NCBI GenBank assembly: GCA_017642335.1
Contig: JAGCPF010000042.1
Coordinates: forward strand, 1-64,000
Source: Fibrobacter sp.
Lineage (GTDB): Bacteria; Fibrobacterota; Fibrobacteria; Fibrobacterales; Fibrobacteraceae
Length of the DNA stretch: 64,000 nucleotides
Direction: 5' to 3'
Below, piece after piece: positions 40,487-48,611 of the stretch (the first letter of the stretch is position 1; every line of letters starts with the position of its first letter). Below the pieces are notes generated by a model. That model saw nothing but the letters and a program-made list of their open reading frames with translations. It searched no databases and was not told the origin of the DNA. The position numbers were made by a program, and so were the translations under genes.

Positions 40487-41167
40487 ATGCAAGAGATATC
40501 CTTCAAAATCATCGCGAAAATCAAAAGCGATTTCGACACAAAGTTCGGGGTGCCCAGGCAAAGCGGCCTTGTCCCGGGTCTCAAGTCGCGCATCCGCTTT
40601 GAGCCGGAGTTCAGGAACGCCGACGCCCTGCGCGGGCTAGAAGGATTCAGCCACCTGTGGATTGCATGGATATTCTCCGAAAACATCCGCGAGACTTGGA
40701 GCCCGACCGTACGCCCACCTAGGCTCGGGGGCAACAAGCGCCTCGGCGTTTTCGCGACCCGTTCCAGTTTCCGCCCGAATCCGCTCGCGCTTTCGTGCGT
40801 GAAGATAGAGGAAATCCACCTTGACGGGGATGAAGGTCCCGAAATTGTCGTAAGCGGCGCCGACCTCATGGACGGCACCCCCATCGTCGACATCAAGCCC
40901 TACATCCCCTACACCGACGCCCGCCCCGAAGCCATCGGCGGTTTTACGGATTCCGTGTTCAAGAACAGGCTGCACGTCAACGCCCCTGCCGAAATTTTGA
41001 ACAAGCTAGAATCTGAAAAAAGGGACGCTCTCGTTGCCGTACTGGAACAGGACCCGCGCCCCGCCTACCAAGACGACCCCGAGCGCATCTACGGGTTCAG
41101 CTTCGCCGGCAGGGAAATCAAGTTCAGGGTCGACGGCGACAACCTCGAACTTGTCAGCATTGACTAA
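40487..41167 (+). CDS. trmO: tRNA t6A37 N6-methyltransferase TrmO (TsaA/YaeB)
   Basis: A 226-residue protein with the TrmO signature LGVFATRSSFRPNPLALSCV and SGADLMDGTPIVDIKPYIPY, preceded by LEGFSHLWIAWIF. The enzyme methylates N6-threonylcarbamoyladenosine at position 37 of certain tRNAs using AdoMet and an unusual beta-barrel fold. Monocistronic. Confidence 0.93.
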   Translation: MQEISFKIIAKIKSDFDTKFGVPRQSGLVPGLKSRIRFEPEFRNADALRGLEGFSHLWIAWIFSENIRETWSPTVRPPRLGGNKRLGVFATRSSFRPNPLALSCVKIEEIHLDGDEGPEIVVSGADLMDGTPIVDIKPYIPYTDARPEAIGGFTDSVFKNRLHVNAPAEILNKLESEKRDALVAVLEQDPRPAYQDDPERIYGFSFAGREIKFRVDGDNLELVSID

Positions 41168-41179
41168 CGCCGCAACGAA

Positions 41180-41236
41180 AATAGTGCCCCGGCCCTCCAT
41201 GTTGGACTGACCGAAGGCAAGATAAATGTGGAAATT
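41180..41236 (-). pseudogene. Fragment of a CE6/SASA esterase gene
   Basis: On the minus strand this short stretch reads NFHIYLAFGQSNMEG, the exact catalytic-Ser block of the complete esterase at 43287-44630 (residues 28-41). Bases on both sides no longer match, so it is a relic of a duplicate esterase gene or of recombination. It is located just beyond trmO in the 250-nt gap that also has the GH8 terminator. Confidence 0.75.
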
Positions 41237-41343
41237 AAAGACTTCATTCCAACACCTAAATCCATTTCGACAATTAATATACCCCAAGGACGTCCAAATC
41301 TAAAGAAACGAGATTTCTTTTCATTGTAAGGTATTGCAACACA

Positions 41344-41373
41344 AGAAAAAATCCCCGCCTATGAAGCGGGGAT
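41344..41373 (-). terminator. GH8 gene terminator
   Basis: ATCCCCGC (41351-41358) pairs with GCGGGGAT (41366-41373); on the minus strand the stem is followed by TTTTTTC. Confidence 0.88.
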
Positions 41374-41417
41374 GGGGGGATGAATGGAGAAACTGTTTTG
41401 GAGTAAAGCCTTTTACC

Positions 41418-43088
41418 TTACTTTACCGGGACCATCCTGCCGTAGTAGGCGCCGTGGGCCCTGTTCGTATTGTTGACCTTGCAACCCTTCAGGTTGTAGT
41501 CGCGCTGCATCTTGTAGCCGTAATCGCGCATGTACATCTGGCGAATTGCATTCGTCGAATCGGTCGGCGTGGCGATAGACGTGGAGTCGCCGGGCTGCAG
41601 CGTAGTGACACTCGAGGAATCGCCGGGGGTCGGCGTGGTGGTCGTAGAGTCGCCGGGCGTCGGCGTAGCGGCTTTCGGAGCCGTGAAGGTCACCGTGTAA
41701 AGCTGGCAGTCTTCGAACCAGTCGATCTTGTCGCCTTCCTTGAATTCGGTATCGCCAATCTTGGTGGCTTCCATCGTCTTTTCCTTCACTTCCTTCGGCT
41801 TCGGCTTCCAGATCTTGAAGTTGCCGGTCAGGTGGAGCATGGCGAGGTAATGCACCAAGCCGTCATAGTAGCGCTGGCTACCCACGATAGGCTTTGCGTC
41901 CCAGGCCATCTGCAGAACCTTCTTGACCAAGTCCTTATATTCGGGCACGTCCAGCAAGGCGTAGGTCGCCACGGCGTTCGCACCGGCCTGGCCAATCGTG
42001 AAATCACCATAACCGCTAGTGCCGTCCCAGTTGAAGTGGCCGTGCTTGTAGCCATCCCTCTCGAAGAAGTCGGTGATGACCTTCGCAATCTTCGTCTGGC
42101 GTTCCGCATCGACTCCGAACAGGTAGTAGTCCATGCCGTAGTTCATGGGGCAACGGATAGCGTCGAAAGCGTACTTGGTAGAGTTGTCGCTGAATGCGTG
42201 ATGCGGAGTTCCGTCAAAGTTGCTGTAGTCGCTGCACAGGCCCGACTGCGGGTTGGCAGAATTGTAGATGTGGTCGCGAGTAGCCTTTGTGGCCTTGAGC
42301 CACTTGTCCTTGTTGGTGTCGGACCAGCGGCTGAACAAGTCTACGAACGCGGGCAGGCTGTACGATGCGTCGCCCCAGGTATTGTTGCCGTCAGACGGCT
42401 GGAAAGTTGCGATATAGGACTGTTCACTGTACAGGGACTGACCATTGCCTTTCCAGCAGGCCTTCAAGATGGTCTGCGCATCCTTCATATACCCCTCGTC
42501 GTTCCAGCGGTGGGCTGCGAACAGCAAAGACATCATGAAGTAGATTTCGCCATCGGGCGCATTTCCCTGGTCGCGCGTGGAACCGTCACGGTTCGCCTGC
42601 CAGGAGAAGTAGCCGTTGCCACCTTTGGCGGGATCGTGCCACAAGTGGCTCTTGGCCCAATTCCAAAGTTTGCCAAATTCTTCCTTGTGGTTGGTCTGCA
42701 CGGCAATCATCATGCCATAAGACATACCTTCGGAACGAATGTCGTTGTTGTTGATGTCGACAATGTAGCCGCCGTCACGGTCTTCGTAATACACGGTCTT
42801 GTCGTTCTGGCCGCCGAAGTAGTGGTTCCAGAGTTCATCCAGTTTATCCTGGATATCCTTGTCGGTTTTCCCCAGAATGGTCTTGAACGGGCTCGTGTAA
42901 TCGCCAGTGTAGTAGGCTCCCGTGTAATTCTTCTCGTCGCAATCCGGGCCGTAATAGGCGCCGCTCTCGTCAAAGAATTTGGTGGGAACGTTGGTTGTGG
43001 AAGTTGTACCCTGTGCAAAAGAAACCGAGGCTACGAAGGCCCCTAGGCACAGAGCGGCCGCAAAAGTGGATAGTTTTGTTCTCCTCAT
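41418..43088 (-). CDS. Secreted glycoside hydrolase family 8 enzyme
   Basis: A 556-residue protein from ATG 43088 (GAGGAG upstream) with signal peptide (LSTFAAALCLGAFVASVSFA). The GH8 (alpha/alpha)6 barrel spans about residues 45-440, with the proton-donor Glu in SEGMSYGMMIAVQ (E120), GNAPDGEIYFMMSLLFAAHR, and FDAIRCPMNYGMDYY carrying the likely base Asp. These blocks are closest to reducing-end xylose-releasing exo-oligoxylanases, though endoglucanase or endoxylanase activity cannot be excluded. A repeated TPGDST linker (~475-515) joins a basic C-terminal domain (DYGYKMQRDYNLKGCKV), typical of secreted enzymes in this group. It follows the acetyl esterase gene. Confidence 0.88.
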   Translation of the reverse strand: MRRTKLSTFAAALCLGAFVASVSFAQGTTSTTNVPTKFFDESGAYYGPDCDEKNYTGAYYTGDYTSPFKTILGKTDKDIQDKLDELWNHYFGGQNDKTVYYEDRDGGYIVDINNNDIRSEGMSYGMMIAVQTNHKEEFGKLWNWAKSHLWHDPAKGGNGYFSWQANRDGSTRDQGNAPDGEIYFMMSLLFAAHRWNDEGYMKDAQTILKACWKGNGQSLYSEQSYIATFQPSDGNNTWGDASYSLPAFVDLFSRWSDTNKDKWLKATKATRDHIYNSANPQSGLCSDYSNFDGTPHHAFSDNSTKYAFDAIRCPMNYGMDYYLFGVDAERQTKIAKVITDFFERDGYKHGHFNWDGTSGYGDFTIGQAGANAVATYALLDVPEYKDLVKKVLQMAWDAKPIVGSQRYYDGLVHYLAMLHLTGNFKIWKPKPKEVKEKTMEATKIGDTEFKEGDKIDWFEDCQLYTVTFTAPKAATPTPGDSTTTTPTPGDSSSVTTLQPGDSTSIATPTDSTNAIRQMYMRDYGYKMQRDYNLKGCKVNNTNRAHGAYYGRMVPVK

Positions 43089-43219
43089 AATACTCCTCTT
43101 TGTACACAAAAAGATAATCGGCTTTACCCCCAAAGAGGACCAATGCAAAGTTTTTTTTGTTGTAATGCTTTAAACACACCAAATTCGGCCAAAAAAGGCA
43201 ATTTTGTTCAAGACGAAAA

Positions 43220-43245
43220 GGATTCCCAGCATTTCGCGGGAATCC
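43220..43245 (-). terminator. Terminator between esterase and GH8 genes
   Basis: GGATTCCC (43220-43227) pairs with GGGAATCC (43238-43245), and on the minus strand CTTTTC follows. It separates the esterase transcript from the GH8 gene. Confidence 0.75.
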
Positions 43246-43286
43246 CTTCGGACAAAATCCGATAAAATTATCTTTGTCGAACCGGC

Positions 43287-44630
43287 CTAGCGGGCGATAT
43301 CGATACGGGCCGTAGAACGGGCAGCCCCCGCTTGCACGGAAATCATGTAATTCCCGACAGGCAGCTTGGCAGCATCCAGACTTACCGTATTTTCACCGGC
43401 AGCAAAGGAGGCGTCCATGCTCATGACCTGCTTACCGAGAACCGAGTACACGCTCACGTTGACGCGGGAGGCTCGGGCAAGGGAAACCGGGACAATGATT
43501 GCGTTCTGAGAGACCACGGCCTTGCCGATGGAAACGCCCTTGGCCGAGACACTGCGAACAGCATCGGAACCGGCAGCAGAAGAGGATTCCGGATTGGCAG
43601 CCGAGGACACGTCGGCAGCGGAACAGCTAGACAAGGCAGCACCGCTCGAAGAAGAGCCATGCGAGCTATGGTGGTGGCCAGAACTGCTGGAGCCGGAAGA
43701 TGCCGGGGCCTTGCCGCTACTGGACGATTCTGCGGCAGCGCTGCTGGACGATGCCGGAGAAGCCGAACCTTCGACGGGTTTGAGTTTTTCTGTCCCCAGG
43801 ACCTCTATCATCTTTTCGGCATAGCGCTTGCCGAAATCGCGGTATTCCGATGAAGTGAAATGCACATTCTGGCCGTCACCCAAGGCCTGGTTGAAGCCTT
43901 CGGAAGAGACGACATAGAAATTGTTGGACTGCTGCGGGAGCTTCGCGATATTGTTGTTGGCTCCGCTGCTCACGCCGCTGCGCAGGACCTCACCCGCGAG
44001 GAACGGGATGTCGTTGCCAAGGCCCAAGTCCTTGATGATGTTGTCGTAGACCTTCTTGACTTTGGAGGGCCACTGGCCGTTACCAGCATCCGTTTCTCCC
44101 TGGTGGAAGATAATGCCCTTGATAACGCCGTCTTCTTGAGCCTTCTTGGCCATTTCGATCAAGCGTCCGTAGGGATTTCCGCCATAGGTATTGATACGCT
44201 GGGTCATCCAGCTCTGCTGCGACCTCGCATAATTTGCATAGCCGTCCTTGTCAAACAGATCGATACTGCACCCTGCGACAGCGACCACGATGATACCCAC
44301 CTTGATCTTGGAATCCGTCTTTTCGACCATCGTACGGCCGAAGTAGTCTGCGGGCCCAAGCTTTGCGCCCTGGCAGTGTGCCAGCGGCGGGACGGCCTTG
44401 ATCCATTTTCCCTTGGATGCGCCCTGGTTGCAGGACCCGGCGTCCGCCGACCAGAGCAACTGGAAACGCTCGTCAACGTTCTTGTCCTCGTTGCCGATAT
44501 CGCCCTGGCCTTCCATGTTGGACTGGCCAAACGCAAGATAGATGTGGAAATTCGGGTCGGGGGCTGCAAAAGTAGAAGCAGTCATAAGGGCCACTCCGAT
44601 TAATGATCCCATGATATTGATTTTTTTCAT
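43287..44630 (-). CDS. Secreted carbohydrate esterase (CE6/SASA-type acetyl xylan esterase)
   Basis: A 447-residue protein from ATG 44630 (GGAGA upstream). Signal peptide, then an SGNH-like esterase domain (residues ~25-270): YLAFGQSNMEGQG with nucleophile S37, GIIVVAVAGCSIDLF, IIFHQGETDAGNG, and the His in GQNVHFTSSEY. CE6 enzymes of Fibrobacter remove acetyl groups from xylan. A long Ser/His/Ala-rich linker (~285-360) leads to a C-terminal sorting domain (VSVYSVLGKQVMSMD, LDAAKLPVGNYMISV) of the Por/T9SS type. It works naturally with the neighbouring GH8 enzyme on acetylated xylan. Confidence 0.87.
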   Translation of the reverse strand: MKKINIMGSLIGVALMTASTFAAPDPNFHIYLAFGQSNMEGQGDIGNEDKNVDERFQLLWSADAGSCNQGASKGKWIKAVPPLAHCQGAKLGPADYFGRTMVEKTDSKIKVGIIVVAVAGCSIDLFDKDGYANYARSQQSWMTQRINTYGGNPYGRLIEMAKKAQEDGVIKGIIFHQGETDAGNGQWPSKVKKVYDNIIKDLGLGNDIPFLAGEVLRSGVSSGANNNIAKLPQQSNNFYVVSSEGFNQALGDGQNVHFTSSEYRDFGKRYAEKMIEVLGTEKLKPVEGSASPASSSSAAAESSSSGKAPASSGSSSSGHHHSSHGSSSSGAALSSCSAADVSSAANPESSSAAGSDAVRSVSAKGVSIGKAVVSQNAIIVPVSLARASRVNVSVYSVLGKQVMSMDASFAAGENTVSLDAAKLPVGNYMISVQAGAARSTARIDIAR

Positions 44631-44883
44631 TTTTTCTCCAATAAGCGCACACCACCCCAACACGGAGTTGTTCAAGCATGCGCCTCCAACAGTATGTAAT
44701 ATACTCTCAAATATGGAAATCCGAGCGAAATATGTCTTTTTTCCCATTGCAATTACGCAATAACATCCTGTTTTGCGTGCCTTTTTTGCAGTTTTTTAAC
44801 ATATCCTCAGTGAATACATTATTTATATTACCTTTGTCCGCCTGTTTGGCCACATTCTTTAACGTCAAAATCAAGGTTTTTTC

Positions 44884-45408
44884 ATGAAGAACAAAATTTT
44901 TGCCACATCCATCCTATCTCTTTCCCTTATCTTCTGCGCCTGCGGAAGCGAAGAAGAAAAGGAATCCCTTTCCGACAAGTGCCGAAAGGGCGACGATTCT
45001 GCCTGCCTGGTAGGAACATGGCAAATGCTCGCCATCCAGGACGCTGCGGTTGACTACAACATGGTGGTCGACTTCTCCACCGGACCGGGCCAACTCGTCA
45101 TCAACGAAGACGGAACCTTCACGTACACCTACGCTACCGCGGTGAGTTCCCTCATGGCTGCCGATTGTGGTGGATTGAACGATTCCGGCAAGTGGACGTA
45201 CAACGCCGAGACCAAGACAATCTCCATCAAATTCACCGTCGGCGAGCAGTGCAATTCCAACCCGACATCGGCGACAGTCAAGGTCAACGAAACCGACTTG
45301 ACATTCGGCAAGCAGGTATTCCAGACTTCCGAAGACATCTTCGGGGCCTCGCAGCCCGTGGAATACTTCAGGCGCGTAGAACCGCTGGCACCGGCAACGG
45401 TCAAGTAA
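44884..45408 (+). CDS. Lipocalin-like lipoprotein
   Basis: A 174-residue protein with lipobox (LIFCAC) and a compact beta-domain: LVGTWQMLAIQD, QLVINEDGTFTYTYAT, SGKWTYNAETKTISIKF, the pattern of lipocalin-like repair or binding domains. Two Cys pairs may form disulfides. Divergent from the CE6 gene across a 253-nt AT-rich gap in which no other feature is clear. Confidence 0.75.
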   Translation: MKNKIFATSILSLSLIFCACGSEEEKESLSDKCRKGDDSACLVGTWQMLAIQDAAVDYNMVVDFSTGPGQLVINEDGTFTYTYATAVSSLMAADCGGLNDSGKWTYNAETKTISIKFTVGEQCNSNPTSATVKVNETDLTFGKQVFQTSEDIFGASQPVEYFRRVEPLAPATVK

Positions 45409-45414
45409 GAATTT

Positions 45415-46140
45415 TTAGGCAAAAAAGCGACGCACGACCTGCAGGAGCACCCTCAGGCCGTACGTGACGACGTTCAGGTGCGACTTCTCGTTGCCGTAAT
45501 GCGTCGGGATAGGCAGTTCGGCCATCGGGAATCCGGCAGCGTCCGCCTTCGCGATTATTTCCAGGTCGATGTCGAAACTGCCACTCAGCTTTTCGAGATC
45601 CAGCGTCTTGAGGAAAGCCGTCGAGTACACCAAGAAACCACTGTGCCTGTCGGTCAGCGGCTGGCGGAACGCGAGGTTTTCAATCGCGGTCAGGATGGCA
45701 CCGCCAATGCGCTTGTGCAGAGGCATGCCCCCATCCTTGGCCTCGCCCTCGATTGCCATGCGAGAACCCTGGAGCAGTGCCAGGTCGTGAATCGCCATGG
45801 CGGCAAAGAACTCTCCCAACTGTTCGCCGGGATACTGACCGTCACCATGCAGGCAGGCCACGAACTTCGCCCCGGAGGCTATGCCCTCGGCAATGCCCTT
45901 CTTGACTACGGCTCCGTAGCCCTGGTTCTTTTCGAAACGGATATAGCGGAGAATGTTCTTCTCGTGCGTCCGTTCACGGAACTCCTCGAACACTTTCTGA
46001 GTCCCGTCGGTGGAGCCGTCATCGATGACGAGTACGCGGGAACGCTTCCAAACAGCCGGACGGATACGCTCGAGCGTCGCCGCCAGCGTAGATTCTACGT
46101 TATATGCAGGAATGAATATAAAGGAATCAATCGGCGGCAT
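45415..46140 (-). CDS. Family 2 glycosyltransferase, dolichol-phosphate-mannose-synthase-like
   Basis: A 241-residue GT-A enzyme: FIFIPAYNVESTL, VIDDGSTDGTQKVFEEF (nucleotide-sugar binding), CLHGDGQYPGEQL (metal-binding region) and LTDRHSGFLVYS. There is no C-terminal membrane helix, unlike ArnC, so it is likely peripheral. It overlaps the upstream epimerase gene by 14 nt, so the two are coupled; together they probably make and transfer a modified sugar for an envelope glycan. Donor and acceptor are unknown. Confidence 0.87.
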   Translation of the reverse strand: MPPIDSFIFIPAYNVESTLAATLERIRPAVWKRSRVLVIDDGSTDGTQKVFEEFRERTHEKNILRYIRFEKNQGYGAVVKKGIAEGIASGAKFVACLHGDGQYPGEQLGEFFAAMAIHDLALLQGSRMAIEGEAKDGGMPLHKRIGGAILTAIENLAFRQPLTDRHSGFLVYSTAFLKTLDLEKLSGSFDIDLEIIAKADAAGFPMAELPIPTHYGNEKSHLNVVTYGLRVLLQVVRRFFA

Positions 46141-47173
46141 AGCTATAGTGTCCTATAAACCAATTCAAAGATTCCTCAAGCACCACATCCAGCGGCACCT
46201 GCGCACGGAAGCCGAGCAAATTTTCGGCCTTCTTCACGGACGGCAGACGACGCAAAGAATCATCGTAGCCGCGGCCATAGAAGGCTTCACCATCAACCAC
46301 CTCCGGCTCCGGAAGCGATTCGAGCGGGAGCCCCTTCAGGCGGGCATATATACGGCGCATGCGATCGGCCAGTTCGGCGATGGAAACCTCGTTCTGGGGG
46401 TTCCCCACATTGAACGCCTGCGACAAGCCCTTGTCGCCGGACGACAGAAGGGCGAACACAAAATCGACGGCATCGAACACCGAGGTGAACGTGCGGCAAG
46501 CCTTGCCCCCGTTGACCAACTTCAGCGGTTCGCCACGCACGAGCGCCGTGGAAAAGTTCGCCAGCACCCTGGGAATTCCCTCGCCGTCGACACCGGGCAT
46601 AAAATCCATATAGGGGCCGACAAAATTGAACGGACGGACGACGGTCCAGCGGAGCCCGTCCAGCCCGGCAATGAAACGCTCCGTGAGCAGCTTCGCCGTA
46701 GCGTAGCTCCATCGGCTCGACGAGACCGGGCCGAACACGAGTTCGGATGCGTCCTCCTCGAGTTCGGCGGAATCGGCAGGAGTCCGGCCATACACTTCTG
46801 AAGTAGAAAAGTGAATAAGCCACGCCCCCGACCTCGCGCAAGCCTCGGCCAGGGCCGCCGGATGGTCGTAGTTGCTGCGGATGACGGTCGGCGCCTCCGC
46901 CATGTAGCGACTCGGGATGCATATAGCGGCGAGATTCACCACCACGGGGTATTTCGCGATGCGCTCGACGACATCCGCGTCGGCAAGGTCAGCATTCAGG
47001 AACTCGCAGCGTTCGTCATTCAGCCGATGCTGAATCCGGTAAAAGTCGACATCGACGCCGAAAACGCGCCACTTGGTACGACACAGCACAGCATCCAACA
47101 GATGGCTACCAATAAAACCACCGCAGCCGACAATGGCTACGGTGACGCTTGCGTCGTTAAACTGCAGAGGCAA
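46127..47173 (-). CDS. NAD-dependent sugar epimerase/decarboxylase, extended SDR
   Basis: A 348-residue extended short-chain dehydrogenase: Rossmann motif VAIVGCGGFIGSHL, IHFSTSEVYGRT, active-site WSYATAKLLTERFI (YxxxK), RPFNFVGPYMDFMPG. The pattern (STSEVYG, RPFNxxGP) is closest to the decarboxylase half of ArnA and UDP-glucuronate/xylose enzymes. The start is TTG at 47173, with GGAG upstream overlapping the end of the preceding lipoprotein gene; no ATG is available near the conserved N-terminus. It acts on a UDP-sugar (inference). Confidence 0.85.
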   Translation of the reverse strand: MPLQFNDASVTVAIVGCGGFIGSHLLDAVLCRTKWRVFGVDVDFYRIQHRLNDERCEFLNADLADADVVERIAKYPVVVNLAAICIPSRYMAEAPTVIRSNYDHPAALAEACARSGAWLIHFSTSEVYGRTPADSAELEEDASELVFGPVSSSRWSYATAKLLTERFIAGLDGLRWTVVRPFNFVGPYMDFMPGVDGEGIPRVLANFSTALVRGEPLKLVNGGKACRTFTSVFDAVDFVFALLSSGDKGLSQAFNVGNPQNEVSIAELADRMRRIYARLKGLPLESLPEPEVVDGEAFYGRGYDDSLRRLPSVKKAENLLGFRAQVPLDVVLEESLNWFIGHYSYAAD

Positions 47174-47175
47174 AA

Positions 47176-47646
47176 TTACTCCGTAACGGTGAACTTACCG
47201 GACTTCCCGTTTTTCCTTGTTTCAACGTAGGGGATGACCTGGATGAATCCCTCTTCGGAAGTAGCCAACTCGGCATCGAGCACGACTTCCTGCTCGTAGC
47301 AAGTCTTGCCATCGGGGCTCTTCTCGCCAACAGCCTCGTCCGTGAGATCGGTGCCCGCATCATTTTCGCTTGCACGGTAACGGAAAATGAACTGCGGACC
47401 GGCCAGGTTCTCAGAAGCACCGTAAACGACCTTGATGGTTTCACCGAGCTTGAACTTCTCGCCACCCTTCGGGTAAGCGACGACAACGCCGTCTTCGACA
47501 GAGCAGTCATAAGAGGCGGTCGACGAGTCCTTGTTCGAGGACGAACTCGGGGTCTCGCTAGAGGGTTTCGTCGAAGACGAATCATCATCATCGCATGCCC
47601 AGAAAGCGAGGGCAGCAACCAGAATGGCGACATAAGAGAATTTCAT
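47176..47646 (-). CDS. Small lipoprotein, Ser-rich linker
   Basis: A 156-residue protein with lipobox (LAFWAC), an acidic/Ser-rich spacer (DDDDSSSTKPSS), then a beta-sandwich-like domain with two Cys (YDCSVEDGVVVAYPKGGEKF, GKTCYEQEVVL). It resembles Ig-like carbohydrate- or protein-binding lipoproteins of this group. The gene ends 3 nt before the epimerase start, so it is likely co-transcribed. The function is unknown. Confidence 0.75.
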   Translation of the reverse strand: MKFSYVAILVAALAFWACDDDDSSSTKPSSETPSSSSNKDSSTASYDCSVEDGVVVAYPKGGEKFKLGETIKVVYGASENLAGPQFIFRYRASENDAGTDLTDEAVGEKSPDGKTCYEQEVVLDAELATSEEGFIQVIPYVETRKNGKSGKFTVTE

Positions 47647-47675
47647 TTTTTTACCTCATAAGAAAATTATCAAAA

Positions 47676-48320
47676 TTACAGCTTACGGATTAGCGGAGTC
47701 TCTGCCAAAATCTCGTTTGAAATCCTGTTGATGAGCTTGCTCCAGACCTCTTCGCCGGGGACGAAATCTTCGCTTTCCTCGAGGATGTCAATTTTTCCGA
47801 AGGCAAGCTCTTTCTTGGTATCCATGGAATAAATGGTATAACCGGCATAGGCCTGGACACCATACAGGTAGACCTTGTTGCCGTTATGGCGCTTGACCGA
47901 AACATGCCTGTTGAAGGTCAGGCCAGAAATCGTGACGACAATCCCCTTGACATCCTGGAGTCTATCCGGCTTCGGGTTGGAAACCATGAAATCCATGTAG
48001 CCCTTCATCGACTTCTTTGTACGGCTGAAGTTGCCGGACCTGGAAACCTCGGGCAAGACGTTGATTTCCAAGCCAGACATGCTGACCATGTTCTGCGTCA
48101 GCAGAGGCAGGAACCAATCGTTAAACTTACCCACATAATCCGGCAGGGCCTTGGTGAAGTCATTTCCGTTCTGGACCTTAAGGTCGAGGACGTAGACCGT
48201 CACACCCGAAGGGGCCTTGGTCCATTCAGGGCTAACCTGCTTGTGGAGCCCGCCCTGGGCGCAGCCGGCAAGCAAGACAAGTACCAAAGAACTCAAGATA
48301 ATTGTTAAAATTTTTTTCAT
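47676..48320 (-). CDS. Lipoprotein, 214 residues
   Basis: ATG at 48320 has AGGAAGG upstream. The signal peptide ends in LLAGC. The mature part (GVTVYVLDLKVQNG, IVVTISGLTFNRHVSVKRHN, VQAYAGYTIYSMDTKKEL) is alpha/beta and resembles outer-membrane LPS- or curli-type assembly lipoproteins only vaguely, so no family is assigned. First gene of the minus-strand group 48320-45415. Confidence 0.72.
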   Translation of the reverse strand: MKKILTIILSSLVLVLLAGCAQGGLHKQVSPEWTKAPSGVTVYVLDLKVQNGNDFTKALPDYVGKFNDWFLPLLTQNMVSMSGLEINVLPEVSRSGNFSRTKKSMKGYMDFMVSNPKPDRLQDVKGIVVTISGLTFNRHVSVKRHNGNKVYLYGVQAYAGYTIYSMDTKKELAFGKIDILEESEDFVPGEEVWSKLINRISNEILAETPLIRKL

Positions 48321-48611
48321 AAGTTTCCTTCCTAAGATTCTTTCGGAAAGATAGCTTTTTGTAAACAACGTAGGGAGAAACCGACCGTTTTATACCCTAT
48401 CCGCGTGACAGGCTCTGTCGGGCTATTTCGTACGCCCCGACCCGACTAGCAAACTTTTGGGGTTTCGTAAGCCCCTTCTAGGCTGTTTATTCGCTGCAAA
48501 ACCGCAGTTTCGCCCCAAAAGTACGGCCTGGCCCGAGAGAGCCTCGCCACATTTGACCATTTGAGCACTAGATGACAAAAATTATCCCGATTTTTTTCTA
48601 CATTTACCTCC

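Noticed and set aside
41334..43046. A 570-codon open frame opposite the GH8 gene
   Set aside because: Shadow of GH8; Val/Ala/Arg-rich with no motifs.
45415..47173. Lipid A aminoarabinose (arn) operon
   Set aside because: The two proteins resemble ArnA's decarboxylase half and ArnC, but the transferase has no membrane helices and arnB/D/T are absent, so only a general sugar-modification role is supported.
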